The notes beneath the pieces were generated by a model. It saw only the letters and a list, made by a program, of their open reading frames with translations, was not told the origin of the DNA and did no database searches. This document shows, piece after piece, positions 28,258 through 34,988 of a DNA stretch of 35,516 bases (position 1 is its first letter; every line of letters starts with the position of its first letter). The position numbers and the translations under genes were made by a program. Source of the stretch: a virus; IMG/VR virus record IMGVR_UViG_3300037504_000227, positions 75,201 to 110,716 of that record; one strand, written 5' to 3'.

Positions 28258-28423
28258 TTGAAAATGCCTCCTTTAGCAAACCAGCAGCAGTGCCTTTCCC
28301 TGTACTGCGCCAGATACGTGCAATCCTCTCGATTAGGTATACAATTAACCCTATGACATCAATTGCTGTTAACCGAGCTAGTCCATCAGCCAACTCATCC
28401 ATCTTATTGTACCACTCAATCAT
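28247..28423 (-). CDS. small hypothetical protein (58 aa)
   Basis: ATG 28423 overlaps the preceding TGA and has GGAGG 6 bases upstream. The much longer in-frame ORF has no better start. The product reads MIEWYNKMDELADGLARLTAIDVIGLIVYLIERIARIW, with one hydrophobic helix, so it may be a small membrane-associated protein. It lies just upstream of the clamp gene and overlaps its start by 11 bases, suggesting translational coupling. No family recognised. Confidence 0.55.
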   Translation of the reverse strand: MIEWYNKMDELADGLARLTAIDVIGLIVYLIERIARIWRSTGKGTAAGLLKEAFSNES

Positions 28424-28674
28424 CTCAAGCCTCCCTTCCACTGATTGTACGCATTCACTAACTCCTGTGCCGGGATAATCTGTCCCAGCCTGCGATTTGC
28501 CATCCCGTCCAAGGAAGACGACAGAGCCTCTGCATACTGAACGAGATCCACAACCCAAGGATAGCAAACTGTCCCCACGACTGTTTGTTTGCCTGTTTTG
28601 TCACAAATGCCCGTCTTGAGCAGAGGGCAATTCCGTGAGCAAAAGGCAATCCCGCCATTGATCTTAGGCTTCAC
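28420..28674 (-). CDS. Cys-rich hypothetical protein (84 aa)
   Basis: GTG 28674 has GGAGG 6 bases upstream, inside the end of the preceding gene. Four cysteines (C12, C16, C24, C37) lie in FCSRNCPLLKTGICDKTGKQTVVGTVC, spacing that could bind zinc or an Fe-S cluster. The C-terminal half is helical. It is probably a small metal-binding protein linked to replication or repair by position beside the clamp gene, but no family match is visible. Confidence 0.6.
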   Translation of the reverse strand: MKPKINGGIAFCSRNCPLLKTGICDKTGKQTVVGTVCYPWVVDLVQYAEALSSSLDGMANRRLGQIIPAQELVNAYNQWKGGLR

Positions 28675-29395
28675 CTTCTTCCTCCATTCTTGACAACGTT
28701 CTACTTACGTGACTCTCGGAACAACCAACCTCAAGTGCAATCTTGGCTTGCGTCCACTTAGGATGCTTGGACGCAAGATAAACAATTGCCTCTTGCTTAC
28801 TCATCTTGTCTAAGTCAACTTTTGATTCCTCTTTCTTGTCTGGCTTAGGTTTTTCTTCATCGCCGCTCTTGATTTCTGCAAGAAGCTGTTGTTTCCTGGG
28901 CAAGTATTTCTTGCGGCTGTAAGGTGAAATTCCTGACAGAATCATCTCGTCAACCCGCTCCCTGTGAACCTTGCGCATCGACAATACAAACACGCCTGTC
29001 GCGCTCAGGGCAGGGAAGATCAGCAAAGCCCAATCCTGAAACTCATTGGGCGGCTCAAGGAAGACTGTAATTAAGATCACAGCAATGAAATACACCACGA
29101 CCATCCATCGCGCTGCCTTCTCTGGCGCTTTTCTCGGCTCATCCTCTGCAATGGTTCTGTTATGTTCTGAGAACTCCATAGCTGTACTGATCGCGCTGAA
29201 TCCCAACAACTCAACGACCGCCGCTGCGATCCAGGCTATCCAGGACTTAAAGTTAAGGCTGGACACAAGCGATCTCTGGACAACGTATGCTGTGGGCATA
29301 GGTGCAATCCAAGGCGAGAACCTGGCCGCGATGTCGGCGGCGAATGTCTCTAGCGCCTCTAGTGCCCTAACGAATCTTTGTAGCAACCGAATCAC
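28664..29395 (-). CDS. membrane protein with C-terminal HTH (243 aa)
   Basis: GTG 29395 has AAGGAG 6 bases upstream. The N-terminal half contains three hydrophobic stretches (about 51-69, 97-114 and 122-141). A basic, lysine-rich linker follows (KPKPDKKEESK), then at 204-240 a helix-turn-helix WTQAKIALEVGCSESHVSRTLSRMEEEG. A membrane-tethered DNA-binding protein is suggested, for example one that senses or anchors DNA at the membrane. This arrangement is inference from hydrophobicity and motif. Confidence 0.65.
   Translation of the reverse strand: MIRLLQRFVRALEALETFAADIAARFSPWIAPMPTAYVVQRSLVSSLNFKSWIAWIAAAVVELLGFSAISTAMEFSEHNRTIAEDEPRKAPEKAARWMVVVYFIAVILITVFLEPPNEFQDWALLIFPALSATGVFVLSMRKVHRERVDEMILSGISPYSRKKYLPRKQQLLAEIKSGDEEKPKPDKKEESKVDLDKMSKQEAIVYLASKHPKWTQAKIALEVGCSESHVSRTLSRMEEEGEA
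29247..29256 (-). repeat. TTAACTTTAA motif copy
   Basis: Exact copy inside the membrane-HTH gene, coding SLNFKS, a different frame from the reductase copies. Confidence 0.7.
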
Positions 29396-30270
29396 TTGTA
29401 TCTCCTTAGCACTTTCTCGATGTCACTCACAAGATCATCGACCTCCCTTGGCCTGCGCACAGCACTTGAGAGATCCCCATAATGACACTCAAGACAGTCA
29501 ATCAACAGATCCTTAAGCGCAAGCTCGTCAGGCTCGTATCGCAAGTCGCTTGTGTGATATAACTCCTCAAGGGCAGACTCCTTTTGTGCGAACCAGTCTC
29601 TAACCCTCTGCTCTGTCCATTCTCCACGCCGGATCGCCTTGAGCATATCTGAATGCTGACGCAGATCTATATCCTTCTCTGCGAGAATCTGCTCTGCCTC
29701 AAGGACCAAGCGAACTGTATGATAGGCAAACTTGATGTCATATCCGTATTCCTGTACCATCTCGTATCGCTTGCTTTTCTTGGTTTTACCCTTCAGCCTA
29801 GACAACTGGCTATAAGCATACCCGCGAAAGCGATGGAAAGCCCCCTTGTGCAAGAACAGACTTCGGTTGTCGCGCACCATTTGCCCCACCTGTGTACTAT
29901 GCAGAACGCAATCGTGTGGGACAAAAAGACTGTCGATCATGTTGGGATTGTTATCCATGCAAAGCTGGAAATACTTGACGATAGAGTAGATTGACAGATC
30001 ATACTCACGCTCCCCGTCTACGATGTGATGTTGCTGGTATTGCTCGAAGCGCTTTTTCTGCTTGCCAAACCCAAGGATGTCGCCTGCCAGATGAGGGAAA
30101 ACAACCTCTTTGGGCGGAATGGCGAAGCCGTACACATCGAAGTCGCTGTCATCTGTTGCTACACCATAAGCCACACTCCCCATCCACACTTCGTACATCG
30201 TGTTGTCAGGGAGCCAGTCAGGGGGAGAGGCAAGCCCTTTTCCAGTCAGCTTTTTGGTTACACTAGCCAT
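29392..30270 (-). CDS. pol-beta-type nucleotidyltransferase (COG3541-like)
   Basis: The start ATG 30270 has GGAGAG 5 bases upstream. The 292-residue protein has the nucleotidyltransferase signature GSVAYGVATDDSDFDVYGF at 31-49, with GS 31-32 and metal-binding D43 and D45, matching the COG3541/YcgL predicted nucleotidyltransferases. A third acidic residue probably lies in REYDLSIYS (D91). The rest is helical. The substrate could be a tRNA, a protein or a nucleotide. The phage carries a large tRNA array, so a tRNA-linked role is possible but not shown. Confidence 0.75.
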   Translation of the reverse strand: MASVTKKLTGKGLASPPDWLPDNTMYEVWMGSVAYGVATDDSDFDVYGFAIPPKEVVFPHLAGDILGFGKQKKRFEQYQQHHIVDGEREYDLSIYSIVKYFQLCMDNNPNMIDSLFVPHDCVLHSTQVGQMVRDNRSLFLHKGAFHRFRGYAYSQLSRLKGKTKKSKRYEMVQEYGYDIKFAYHTVRLVLEAEQILAEKDIDLRQHSDMLKAIRRGEWTEQRVRDWFAQKESALEELYHTSDLRYEPDELALKDLLIDCLECHYGDLSSAVRRPREVDDLVSDIEKVLRRYK

Positions 30271-30481
30271 TCTTCTCTCCTACCCACAGGTGCTTAGGGG
30301 TGATCGACTTGTTCTCCACAACCTCTATCTTTACATCTAGATCGTCAAAGTCAGGATGGTTGATGTGCGCCACCTCTGGATCTTCACCGTGCTTCTGCTT
30401 GTAATGAAGGATTGCACGTTCAACGTTCTGTTTCAGCGTCCCGCTTTGGCAAAACCACATCAGCCCTTCTCTATCGAGCAT
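30263..30481 (-). CDS. hypothetical protein (72 aa)
   Basis: ATG 30481 has GAGG 6 bases upstream, giving 72 residues. An in-frame TTG at 30487 is less likely. The product begins MLDREGLMWFCQSGTLKQNVERAILHYKQKHG, then a strand-rich half (DVKIEVVENKSITPKHLWVG). No family recognised. It overlaps the nucleotidyltransferase gene by 8 bases, so it is probably co-translated with it. Confidence 0.6.
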   Translation of the reverse strand: MLDREGLMWFCQSGTLKQNVERAILHYKQKHGEDPEVAHINHPDFDDLDVKIEVVENKSITPKHLWVGEKNG

Positions 30482-30680
30482 TGACAACCTCGACTAGAGG
30501 AACAAGCACTTGACCGTCATCGCTGTAGCAATATCCCACATCAAGAACCTCTGTGGACCCATCAAACCCTGCCATTTTACAAACCTTATTGTATGTGAAC
30601 CCTTCGCCCATATACCAGAACATTACGGCAACCATAACGCACAGAACCAACAAGCCGATCCGCTCACTCCAATTATCCAT
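30471..30680 (-). CDS. small membrane protein, copy A of a duplicated family (69 aa)
   Basis: ATG 30680 with AGGAGG 6 bases upstream. One hydrophobic segment IGLLVLCVMVAVMFWYMG (9-26) is followed by a cysteine-bearing outer part: NKVCKMAGFDGSTEVLDVGYCYSDDGQ. The same order (TM segment, C...AGFDG...YCY) is seen in the 78-residue protein at 31336-31572, so the two are paralogues. Two cysteines (C34, C51) could form a disulfide outside. No known family. Confidence 0.6.
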   Translation of the reverse strand: MDNWSERIGLLVLCVMVAVMFWYMGEGFTYNKVCKMAGFDGSTEVLDVGYCYSDDGQVLVPLVEVVNAR

Positions 30681-30682
30681 GT

Positions 30683-30862
30683 CTAACCTCCTCTATACTC
30701 TACGCCTAACTCTCTAGCAAGCCTCTTCAAAACATATTCGTGATTCCTAGACTCAATCTGCCGTCGCCCGTGCGTATTGTGGTGGCGACGGAGTTGCTTT
30801 TCTCCGATCTCTTTACAGCTACAAGTTTCGATTTCCCCTCCGCACGCTAGGCATTTCGTCAC
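30683..30862 (-). CDS. small zinc-finger-like protein (59 aa)
   Basis: I chose GTG 30862 because GGAGG lies 5 bases upstream. An ATG 12 bases earlier lacks a ribosome binding site and overlaps a -10-like hexamer. The 59-residue product has CLACGGEIETCSC (a C-x2-C...C-x-C knuckle) at its start, then a basic, histidine-rich tail RRHHNTHGRRQIESRNHEY. A small DNA- or RNA-binding protein is possible. It is between the duplicated module copies. Confidence 0.6.
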   Translation of the reverse strand: MTKCLACGGEIETCSCKEIGEKQLRRHHNTHGRRQIESRNHEYVLKRLARELGVEYRGG

Positions 30863-30872
30863 TGTGGCCTCC

Positions 30873-30884
30873 ATTATACCATAT
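30873..30884 (-). promoter_or_regulatory. candidate extended -10 promoter
   Basis: On the minus strand TATGGTATAAT includes a TGn extended -10 hexamer. The GTG start at 30862 is 10 bases on. No -35 is visible at 17 bp. Transcription from here would start just before the GTG and would lose the GGAGG site, so the evidence is weaker than for the other promoters. Confidence 0.3.
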
Positions 30885-30901
30885 AATCATCGTCGCCGAC
30901 C

Positions 30902-30911
30902 TTAAAGTTAA
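30902..30911 (-). repeat. TTAACTTTAA motif copy (near intergenic promoter)
   Basis: Exact copy overlapping the stop of the 142-residue gene and lying upstream of the candidate -10 at 30873-30878. Confidence 0.7.
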
Positions 30912-31336
30912 CCCGACTCAAGCTCCCTGTATGCTTCCAAGGCGCTTCCGTATCCACCATCATTCCTGTATGCAATCTCATTGGCAATTGCTAGCAGCAG
31001 CGCAGCCTCACATCGGTGCTCTTCATAGCAGTAGTAAATAGCAGACAACGCATTAATAATATGGTGCAAGTAATGGACGCCAACGCGCTTTCTTATTTCA
31101 CTTCCAGTCATGCCCGCAATCATGAAAGTGTCATCTTTGTTTTCTTTAACCCATGGACCAAGTTCGCTTTTTTGGCCAACCATCGCCCGAATGCGCGCAG
31201 TGAAGAACCACTTAATTCTACAAACTTCTGTGTCGAGATGGTCAATGTCAGGCCCCCTAATGGCAGACAGAATATGGTAGAACTCTTCATCATTGACCAA
31301 AACAGCCAGCGCCCTTTTCTTCTCTTCGTTATTCAT
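30908..31336 (-). CDS. helical protein, copy A of a duplicated family (142 aa)
   Basis: ATG 31336 (TGATG overlap with the upstream stop; AAGGAGG 7 bases before). The 142-residue product is almost all helical. Residues about 23-52 (SAIRGPDIDHLDTEVCRIKWFFTARIRAMVG) and 83-140 (IRKRVGVHYLHHIINALSAIYYC...EIAYRNDGGYGSALEAYRELE) align with ALRGPD...LFTARLRSMIG and VGVHYFDHVGSALHKI...IAHRRNNEYVKVLDKYME of the protein at 31562-31987. Function unknown. Each copy is followed by a small TM gene. Confidence 0.65.
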   Translation of the reverse strand: MNNEEKKRALAVLVNDEEFYHILSAIRGPDIDHLDTEVCRIKWFFTARIRAMVGQKSELGPWVKENKDDTFMIAGMTGSEIRKRVGVHYLHHIINALSAIYYCYEEHRCEAALLLAIANEIAYRNDGGYGSALEAYRELESG

Positions 31337-31572
31337 CACTCCGCCTCCTTGATAAGCAATCCCAGAGAGAACATTTCCCTATCAACGCCATCGCCTTGGT
31401 AGCAGAACATCACGCCATCAGAGCGAATCGCGCCATCGTATCCAGCACTCTCGCACGCACGCCACACAGCATCGTTAGATTCACTGGTGCCCCAACTATG
31501 CCCCACGCCAAAAGAAAAAATCATCATGGCGAGCACCGCGATGAAGATCAACACAATCTTGCTATCGTCCAC
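31336..31572 (-). CDS. small membrane protein, copy B of a duplicated family (78 aa)
   Basis: GTG 31572 has GGGAGG 6 bases upstream and overlaps the preceding stop. The 78-residue product has one hydrophobic segment IVLIFIAVLAMMIFSFGVGHSWG and then ...WRACESAGYDGAIRSDGVMFCYQGD, the same order as the paralogue at 30471-30680 (CKMAGFDG...GYCYSDDG). The N-terminus is slightly longer than in copy A. No family known. Confidence 0.6.
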   Translation of the reverse strand: MDDSKIVLIFIAVLAMMIFSFGVGHSWGTSESNDAVWRACESAGYDGAIRSDGVMFCYQGDGVDREMFSLGLLIKEAE

Positions 31573-31987
31573 TTTGTTCCTCCCATTCCATATATTTGTC
31601 CAAAACCTTAACATACTCATTGTTGCGTCGATGGGCAATGGCCCAAGCGATCCTGTACAAACACATCGCCTCTTCATCGTGCTCAGGGAAAATGTTGCCA
31701 ATCTTATGCAGCGCACTGCCAACGTGATCAAAGTAGTGCACCCCCACAATCTCGCAGATTCGATTCGCTGGGACATTCGGGATGCTGTTGTGCCACTTGA
31801 CATCACGAGTCAACACAAGAACCTCTGCGTCCATCCCGATCATCGACCGAAGGCGCGCAGTGAACAAATTCTTCACGGCATACACAACATCAGGTGGTTC
31901 AGAGGCATCTGGACCTCTGAGGGCCGTAGCGATGACGTATGCCTGCCAGCTATCCGCGACGGCTTGAATCAACTCTTTTTCATCCAT
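31562..31987 (-). CDS. helical protein, copy B of a duplicated family (141 aa)
   Basis: ATG 31987 with AAAGGAGA 6 bases upstream. The 141-residue protein shares RGPD, F-TAR-R-M-G, and VGVHY-H...AL-I, A-A-A with the protein at 30908-31336, and both are followed at once by a small TM-protein gene. The two copies differ clearly, so the duplication is not recent. It could be a phage-specific helical adaptor, but no function can be inferred from motifs. Confidence 0.65.
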   Translation of the reverse strand: MDEKELIQAVADSWQAYVIATALRGPDASEPPDVVYAVKNLFTARLRSMIGMDAEVLVLTRDVKWHNSIPNVPANRICEIVGVHYFDHVGSALHKIGNIFPEHDEEAMCLYRIAWAIAHRRNNEYVKVLDKYMEWEEQSGR

Positions 31988-32243
31988 TGTTGCTCTCCTT
32001 TAGGGGATGATCTTGCACTATTGGATATTCATCCCCCACGCCAATTTTTGCCTGTTCTAGTTCATCAGCGCAGATAAGGTAAGCCACTCCACAATTTGAG
32101 CATGAAAACACAGTCGTTCCGAACCCGGAAATCAAGGTGCGCCCCTGTCTCTCTCCTGTTTTGCACACAGGGCATCCATATGCCTCGTAGTCCGAGAAAC
32201 TAATAGCCATTTTGCTTGTAGGTTGCGGCCCCCATTTACCCAT
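31980..32243 (-). CDS. Zn-ribbon protein (87 aa)
   Basis: ATG 32243 has AAGGGG 6 bases upstream and overlaps the glycosylase gene end. The 87-residue product has a zinc ribbon, CPVC...FSCSNCG (two C-x2-C pairs separated by about 20 residues), flanked by strands. The tail is acidic. It may be a small zinc-binding protein for nucleic-acid processing. No closer family. Confidence 0.65.
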   Translation of the reverse strand: MGKWGPQPTSKMAISFSDYEAYGCPVCKTGERQGRTLISGFGTTVFSCSNCGVAYLICADELEQAKIGVGDEYPIVQDHPLKESNNG

Positions 32244-32682
32244 TTTGCACCCCTTTCTCCCATTCAGCAATCGAGCCAGGAACCATCACAAACAGCGGAT
32301 GCACCAAGGGCTCAGACCAGTCAATCTGACCCAGCCATTCAGGATCACGCTCTTTCAGCTTGTCGATTAGATGCCCAAGCTCAAAGTAAAACTGCCCAGA
32401 AGTCACTGTCATTCTGTGAGCCGGGTCAGCTTCGTACTGGATCAAATCACGATTATAGTTGTATCCGCGACGGACGGCCTCTACCCAAATCCAATGTAGA
32501 TATGTCCCAATCATTTCAGGACGATCCTTGAAGCGAATGAGTTGGGGATGATTGGAATATCCAACATTTTCTTCATCGCTCTCTAGCCTTTTAAGAATGG
32601 CCTGTGCTCCAAGCCCCTCACGCCATACGGCGTTCAGTCCCAGGTAATCCAGCAGCGACGGATGCAGACTCCAAAGTCTCAC
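32236..32682 (-). CDS. pyrimidine dimer DNA glycosylase (PF03013-like)
   Basis: GTG 32682 has GGAGG 7 bases upstream and overlaps the preceding stop. The 148-residue protein closely fits the family in bacteria and phages: MRLWSLHP at the N-terminus, AVWREGLGAQAIL with E22 (equivalent in place to the T4 DenV catalytic glutamate), NHPQLIRFK, YLHWIWVEAVRRGYNYNRD, TSGQFYFELGHLIDKLKERDPEWL and HPLFVMVPGSIAEWEK. It would excise UV dimers and cut at the resulting abasic site, giving the phage UV repair. Confidence 0.85.
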   Translation of the reverse strand: MRLWSLHPSLLDYLGLNAVWREGLGAQAILKRLESDEENVGYSNHPQLIRFKDRPEMIGTYLHWIWVEAVRRGYNYNRDLIQYEADPAHRMTVTSGQFYFELGHLIDKLKERDPEWLGQIDWSEPLVHPLFVMVPGSIAEWEKGVQNG

Positions 32683-33011
32683 TCTTGCACCTCCTCAATA
32701 CGCCCACACAGTTCATCGAATGGCAAGTTCCTCTCTAGTGCTTCCTTCACTATATCATGCACGCACCGATCTGCAAGTGACATCTGTCCTGTTTCTGAGG
32801 TGACACCTCTCCACCCATCTTGGCCGCTATCGAAGAAGTCCTTGCGCACGCTCAGGTAATGCTCTGTATCCTCAAGCTCAAGAACCTCCAAGAGTGTAGA
32901 GATTGCTGCTGTGACCGCAACCCTATCCGGTGAATTCTCGAATGGAGCGCAATCATCCAGCGCCTCAAGATATTTGTCCATCAACTCGCAGATCTCTCCA
33001 GGTGACAACAT
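32679..33011 (-). CDS. hypothetical acidic protein (110 aa)
   Basis: ATG 33011 has GGAGAG upstream with a TTAAAGTTA spacer, so a copy of the repeated 10-bp motif (33011-33020) sits in the translation start region. The 110-residue product is acidic and helical (MLSPGEICELMDKYLEALDD...DRVAVTAAISTLLEVLEL...). Its tail gives the ribosome binding site of the glycosylase. No family recognised. The motif could let a DNA-binding protein affect expression of this gene. Confidence 0.6.
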   Translation of the reverse strand: MLSPGEICELMDKYLEALDDCAPFENSPDRVAVTAAISTLLEVLELEDTEHYLSVRKDFFDSGQDGWRGVTSETGQMSLADRCVHDIVKEALERNLPFDELCGRIEEVQE

Positions 33012-33020
33012 TAACTTTAA
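33011..33020 (+). repeat. TTAACTTTAA motif copy in translation start region
   Basis: Exact copy between the ribosome binding site and ATG of the 110-residue gene. Shares CATTAACTTTAACTCTC with the copy at 28241. Confidence 0.7.
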
Positions 33021-33796
33021 CTCTCCTTGATCTCTTGCAACTTTCTCTTGGCCTTTTCCAGATCGCGCTCTAGGCCAGAAACTTCCTCCTCTGCATTCTT
33101 CACTGCTCGTTCTTTTAGCCTTTCTCTATAACCATCAGGAAGTTCAAGCCCATGCTTGTTGGCTAAGTCAGCCAAGTCCTGAGACAGTCTATCCTCAGCC
33201 ATTTCACTCAACACTCTCTGCGCTACCTCTAGCGCAACGTCGTACCCGCTACAAGGAACAACTTGATACCAAGTCTTACTACTGCCATCCTTGTATTTGT
33301 TTAGTCTCCATTGTAGATCACCGCCTGAGGCTCCAAACAGGACTAAAAGCTTCATGCCTGTTTTCTTGCGTTCCCAACTGTGACCATACTCAATCCCCTC
33401 GCCGAACTCTCGAATTTCTAAGCGCCCGTAATCATTGTAGATGACAAAGTGTGTAATCTCTCCATTCAGAAAGCTGTCAACTTGACGCAACGCCCTATGC
33501 TCTGCTTTAAGCTTTTGAACGATCTTGTCCCTTTCGTCCTGTGCCTTACGCACATCTCCCTCAACAAGGCGCAATTCTGCTCTCTTGTTCTTAATTTGTT
33601 TTTGCAAACTGACAACGCGCTGGTCCAGAACCTCTGTCGGCGCTTTGTTATACACCTTGTTAACAATGATCAAGCGTCCACTTGGTTCGCAGTATGGGCA
33701 TCCCTCATAGTTATAATATTCCATCATTGGCTCTACAAGGATGCCATTCTCAACCTCTTGATGCACAACCACTTCACGCCCGTCAGATAGATACAT
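33017..33796 (-). CDS. coiled-coil protein with CxxC (259 aa)
   Basis: ATG 33796 has GGAGG 5 bases upstream. The N-terminal region has CPYC (33-36) in a GCPYCEPSGRL context like a zinc or redox knuckle. Residues about 58-108 form a clear coiled coil (LDQRVVSLQKQIKNKRAELRL...), then a beta-rich middle (HFVIYNDYGRLEIREFGEG) and a second coiled coil at 210-255. The architecture suggests a scaffold or DNA/structural protein. No family match is visible. Confidence 0.65.
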   Translation of the reverse strand: MYLSDGREVVVHQEVENGILVEPMMEYYNYEGCPYCEPSGRLIIVNKVYNKAPTEVLDQRVVSLQKQIKNKRAELRLVEGDVRKAQDERDKIVQKLKAEHRALRQVDSFLNGEITHFVIYNDYGRLEIREFGEGIEYGHSWERKKTGMKLLVLFGASGGDLQWRLNKYKDGSSKTWYQVVPCSGYDVALEVAQRVLSEMAEDRLSQDLADLANKHGLELPDGYRERLKERAVKNAEEEVSGLERDLEKAKRKLQEIKES

Positions 33797-33797
33797 T

Positions 33798-33872
33798 TCA
33801 GCCTCCCATTCTCTCTTTGCACTCCTCGCAATACGGTCCCCTCTTCGCCTTTTTGCAAATTGCGTTATTCAT
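33798..33872 (-). CDS. 24-residue Cys-rich microprotein
   Basis: A tiny ORF, MNNAICKKAKRGPYCEECKERMGG, fits between the 155-residue gene and the coiled-coil gene. ATG 33872 lies 6 bases after GAGG and overlaps the upstream stop by 8 bases. Its stop is one base before the next ATG and its last codons (ATGGGAGGC) form that gene's ribosome binding site. Three cysteines (C6, C15, C18) and basic residues suggest a zinc knuckle. Tight coupling on both sides and a good RBS make it credible. Confidence 0.55.
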   Translation of the reverse strand: MNNAICKKAKRGPYCEECKERMGG

Positions 33873-34332
33873 TTTTCACCTCGATGGCGTGTGTAACCTT
33901 CCATGTTCCATCCGACTCCGGCTCGGCCTCTGCCAGCAACCACGGCACCAGTGTGACTCGCCAGAACTCGAACGGCATCCACTGCACAGCGTTCGAGTCA
34001 TACACAAACAGCTTTTCATCTCTCCAACACGATCCTATCCAATGCGTGTGTCGCTCAGCCGCCACGCCAGACCACGGACCGCCCCACATCACTCGAACTA
34101 ATCCCCAATCGGGAAACTTGCCCGTAACTAGCTTGTAATCAACCCCAACCATGTCTAGGGTAGCAAGCATCATTTTAGGGCTTACGTACCCTTTACTCTC
34201 AAAGTCCCCGAGAAAGGGGCGAATCTCATCAGGCGTCATGTCCAGAACAGCAGTCAAAGCGCCAGGACCACAGTTAAATCCCCATTCATCCATTGCATTT
34301 CGAGCATCTGCTTTCGTGTATCTAAGCATCAT
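33865..34332 (-). CDS. papain-fold/peptidase C39-like protein (155 aa)
   Basis: ATG 34332 has GAGG 5 bases upstream, and an ATG one codon on is also possible. The 155-residue product has NCGPGALTAVL (C21 with the surrounding helix start typical of C39 and transglutaminase-like cysteine folds), HTHWIGSC (H95/H97) and VYDSN (D110), a plausible Cys-His-Asp triad order. It begins MMLRYTKADARNAMDEWGF. It could be a cysteine peptidase or amidase, but activity is unproved. Confidence 0.6.
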   Translation of the reverse strand: MMLRYTKADARNAMDEWGFNCGPGALTAVLDMTPDEIRPFLGDFESKGYVSPKMMLATLDMVGVDYKLVTGKFPDWGLVRVMWGGPWSGVAAERHTHWIGSCWRDEKLFVYDSNAVQWMPFEFWRVTLVPWLLAEAEPESDGTWKVTHAIEVKNE

Positions 34333-34556
34333 GTGTCCCTCAACGCCTTCTCAGCAGCCTTGGCCTGTTCGTAGCTGACATACACCCCTCGATACGTCAA
34401 GTGCTGTCCAGGCCACATTACATGCCCCAGAGCAGCAAATGGCTCTAGCGCCTCTCGCAATGCCTTCAGTTCATCATATGCATCTTCTACTTCAGCGGCG
34501 TGCTCGTCACACAAATGCACCGTTGCCTTGTTGCTGCACAGATCACAATTGCTCAT
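34329..34556 (-). CDS. Zn-knuckle protein (75 aa)
   Basis: ATG 34556 has GGAGG 4 bases upstream and overlaps the preceding stop (ATGA). MSNCDLCSNKATVHLCDEHAAE places CDLC and LCDEH as one zinc-binding knuckle at the N-terminus. A helical tail follows (EDAYDELKALREALEPFAALG), ending in a tyrosine-rich region. A small phage DNA-binding or adaptor protein is likely, but no assigned family fits. Confidence 0.6.
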   Translation of the reverse strand: MSNCDLCSNKATVHLCDEHAAEVEDAYDELKALREALEPFAALGHVMWPGQHLTYRGVYVSYEQAKAAEKALRDT

Positions 34557-34984
34557 TTGGCCTCCTTCGGGATCTCGTATGCAAGAACCCCAATCCTGTC
34601 CACTCTGTACTCATCATTCTCGGCTAACAACTTGCCCAACCTAATCGCAGACGGCGATCCTTCTTTTAACTGATACCTGCTCGTGACATACGACCCGCGA
34701 TTACGCTTGATCGCAACGTGGACAATCCTATTCTCGTAGTCGCAATCAATCTCAACAACGCGAGTCTGATCCTGTGGAACAGAGCGATGGTATGAGCGTT
34801 CGTAGTAGTCGAGATCTAGATCAATCATGCGCTTCGCGCTTTCAATTGCTACCCCCATTCTCTTGCGCACAATCGTCCGCGACTCTTCACCAACATCAAA
34901 AGTGGCTTGCCACTCGCCACTACACAGATTTTCTATCTCTATTTCCACGCCACGATGTTCAAATGCTTTTCGCCTTCTATTCAT
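34553..34984 (-). CDS. hypothetical protein (143 aa)
   Basis: ATG 34984 has no strong ribosome binding site and lies just after the stop of the upstream gene, so coupling is likely. The 143-residue product is basic at the start (MNRRRKAFEHRGVEIEIENL), strand-rich in the middle (RTIVRKRMGVAIESAKRMID, VVEIDCDYENRIVHVAIKRNRG), and helical near the end. No enzyme motif or known family. It belongs to the leftward run of small phage genes. Confidence 0.55.
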   Translation of the reverse strand: MNRRRKAFEHRGVEIEIENLCSGEWQATFDVGEESRTIVRKRMGVAIESAKRMIDLDLDYYERSYHRSVPQDQTRVVEIDCDYENRIVHVAIKRNRGSYVTSRYQLKEGSPSAIRLGKLLAENDEYRVDRIGVLAYEIPKEAK

Positions 34985-34988
34985 TTGC

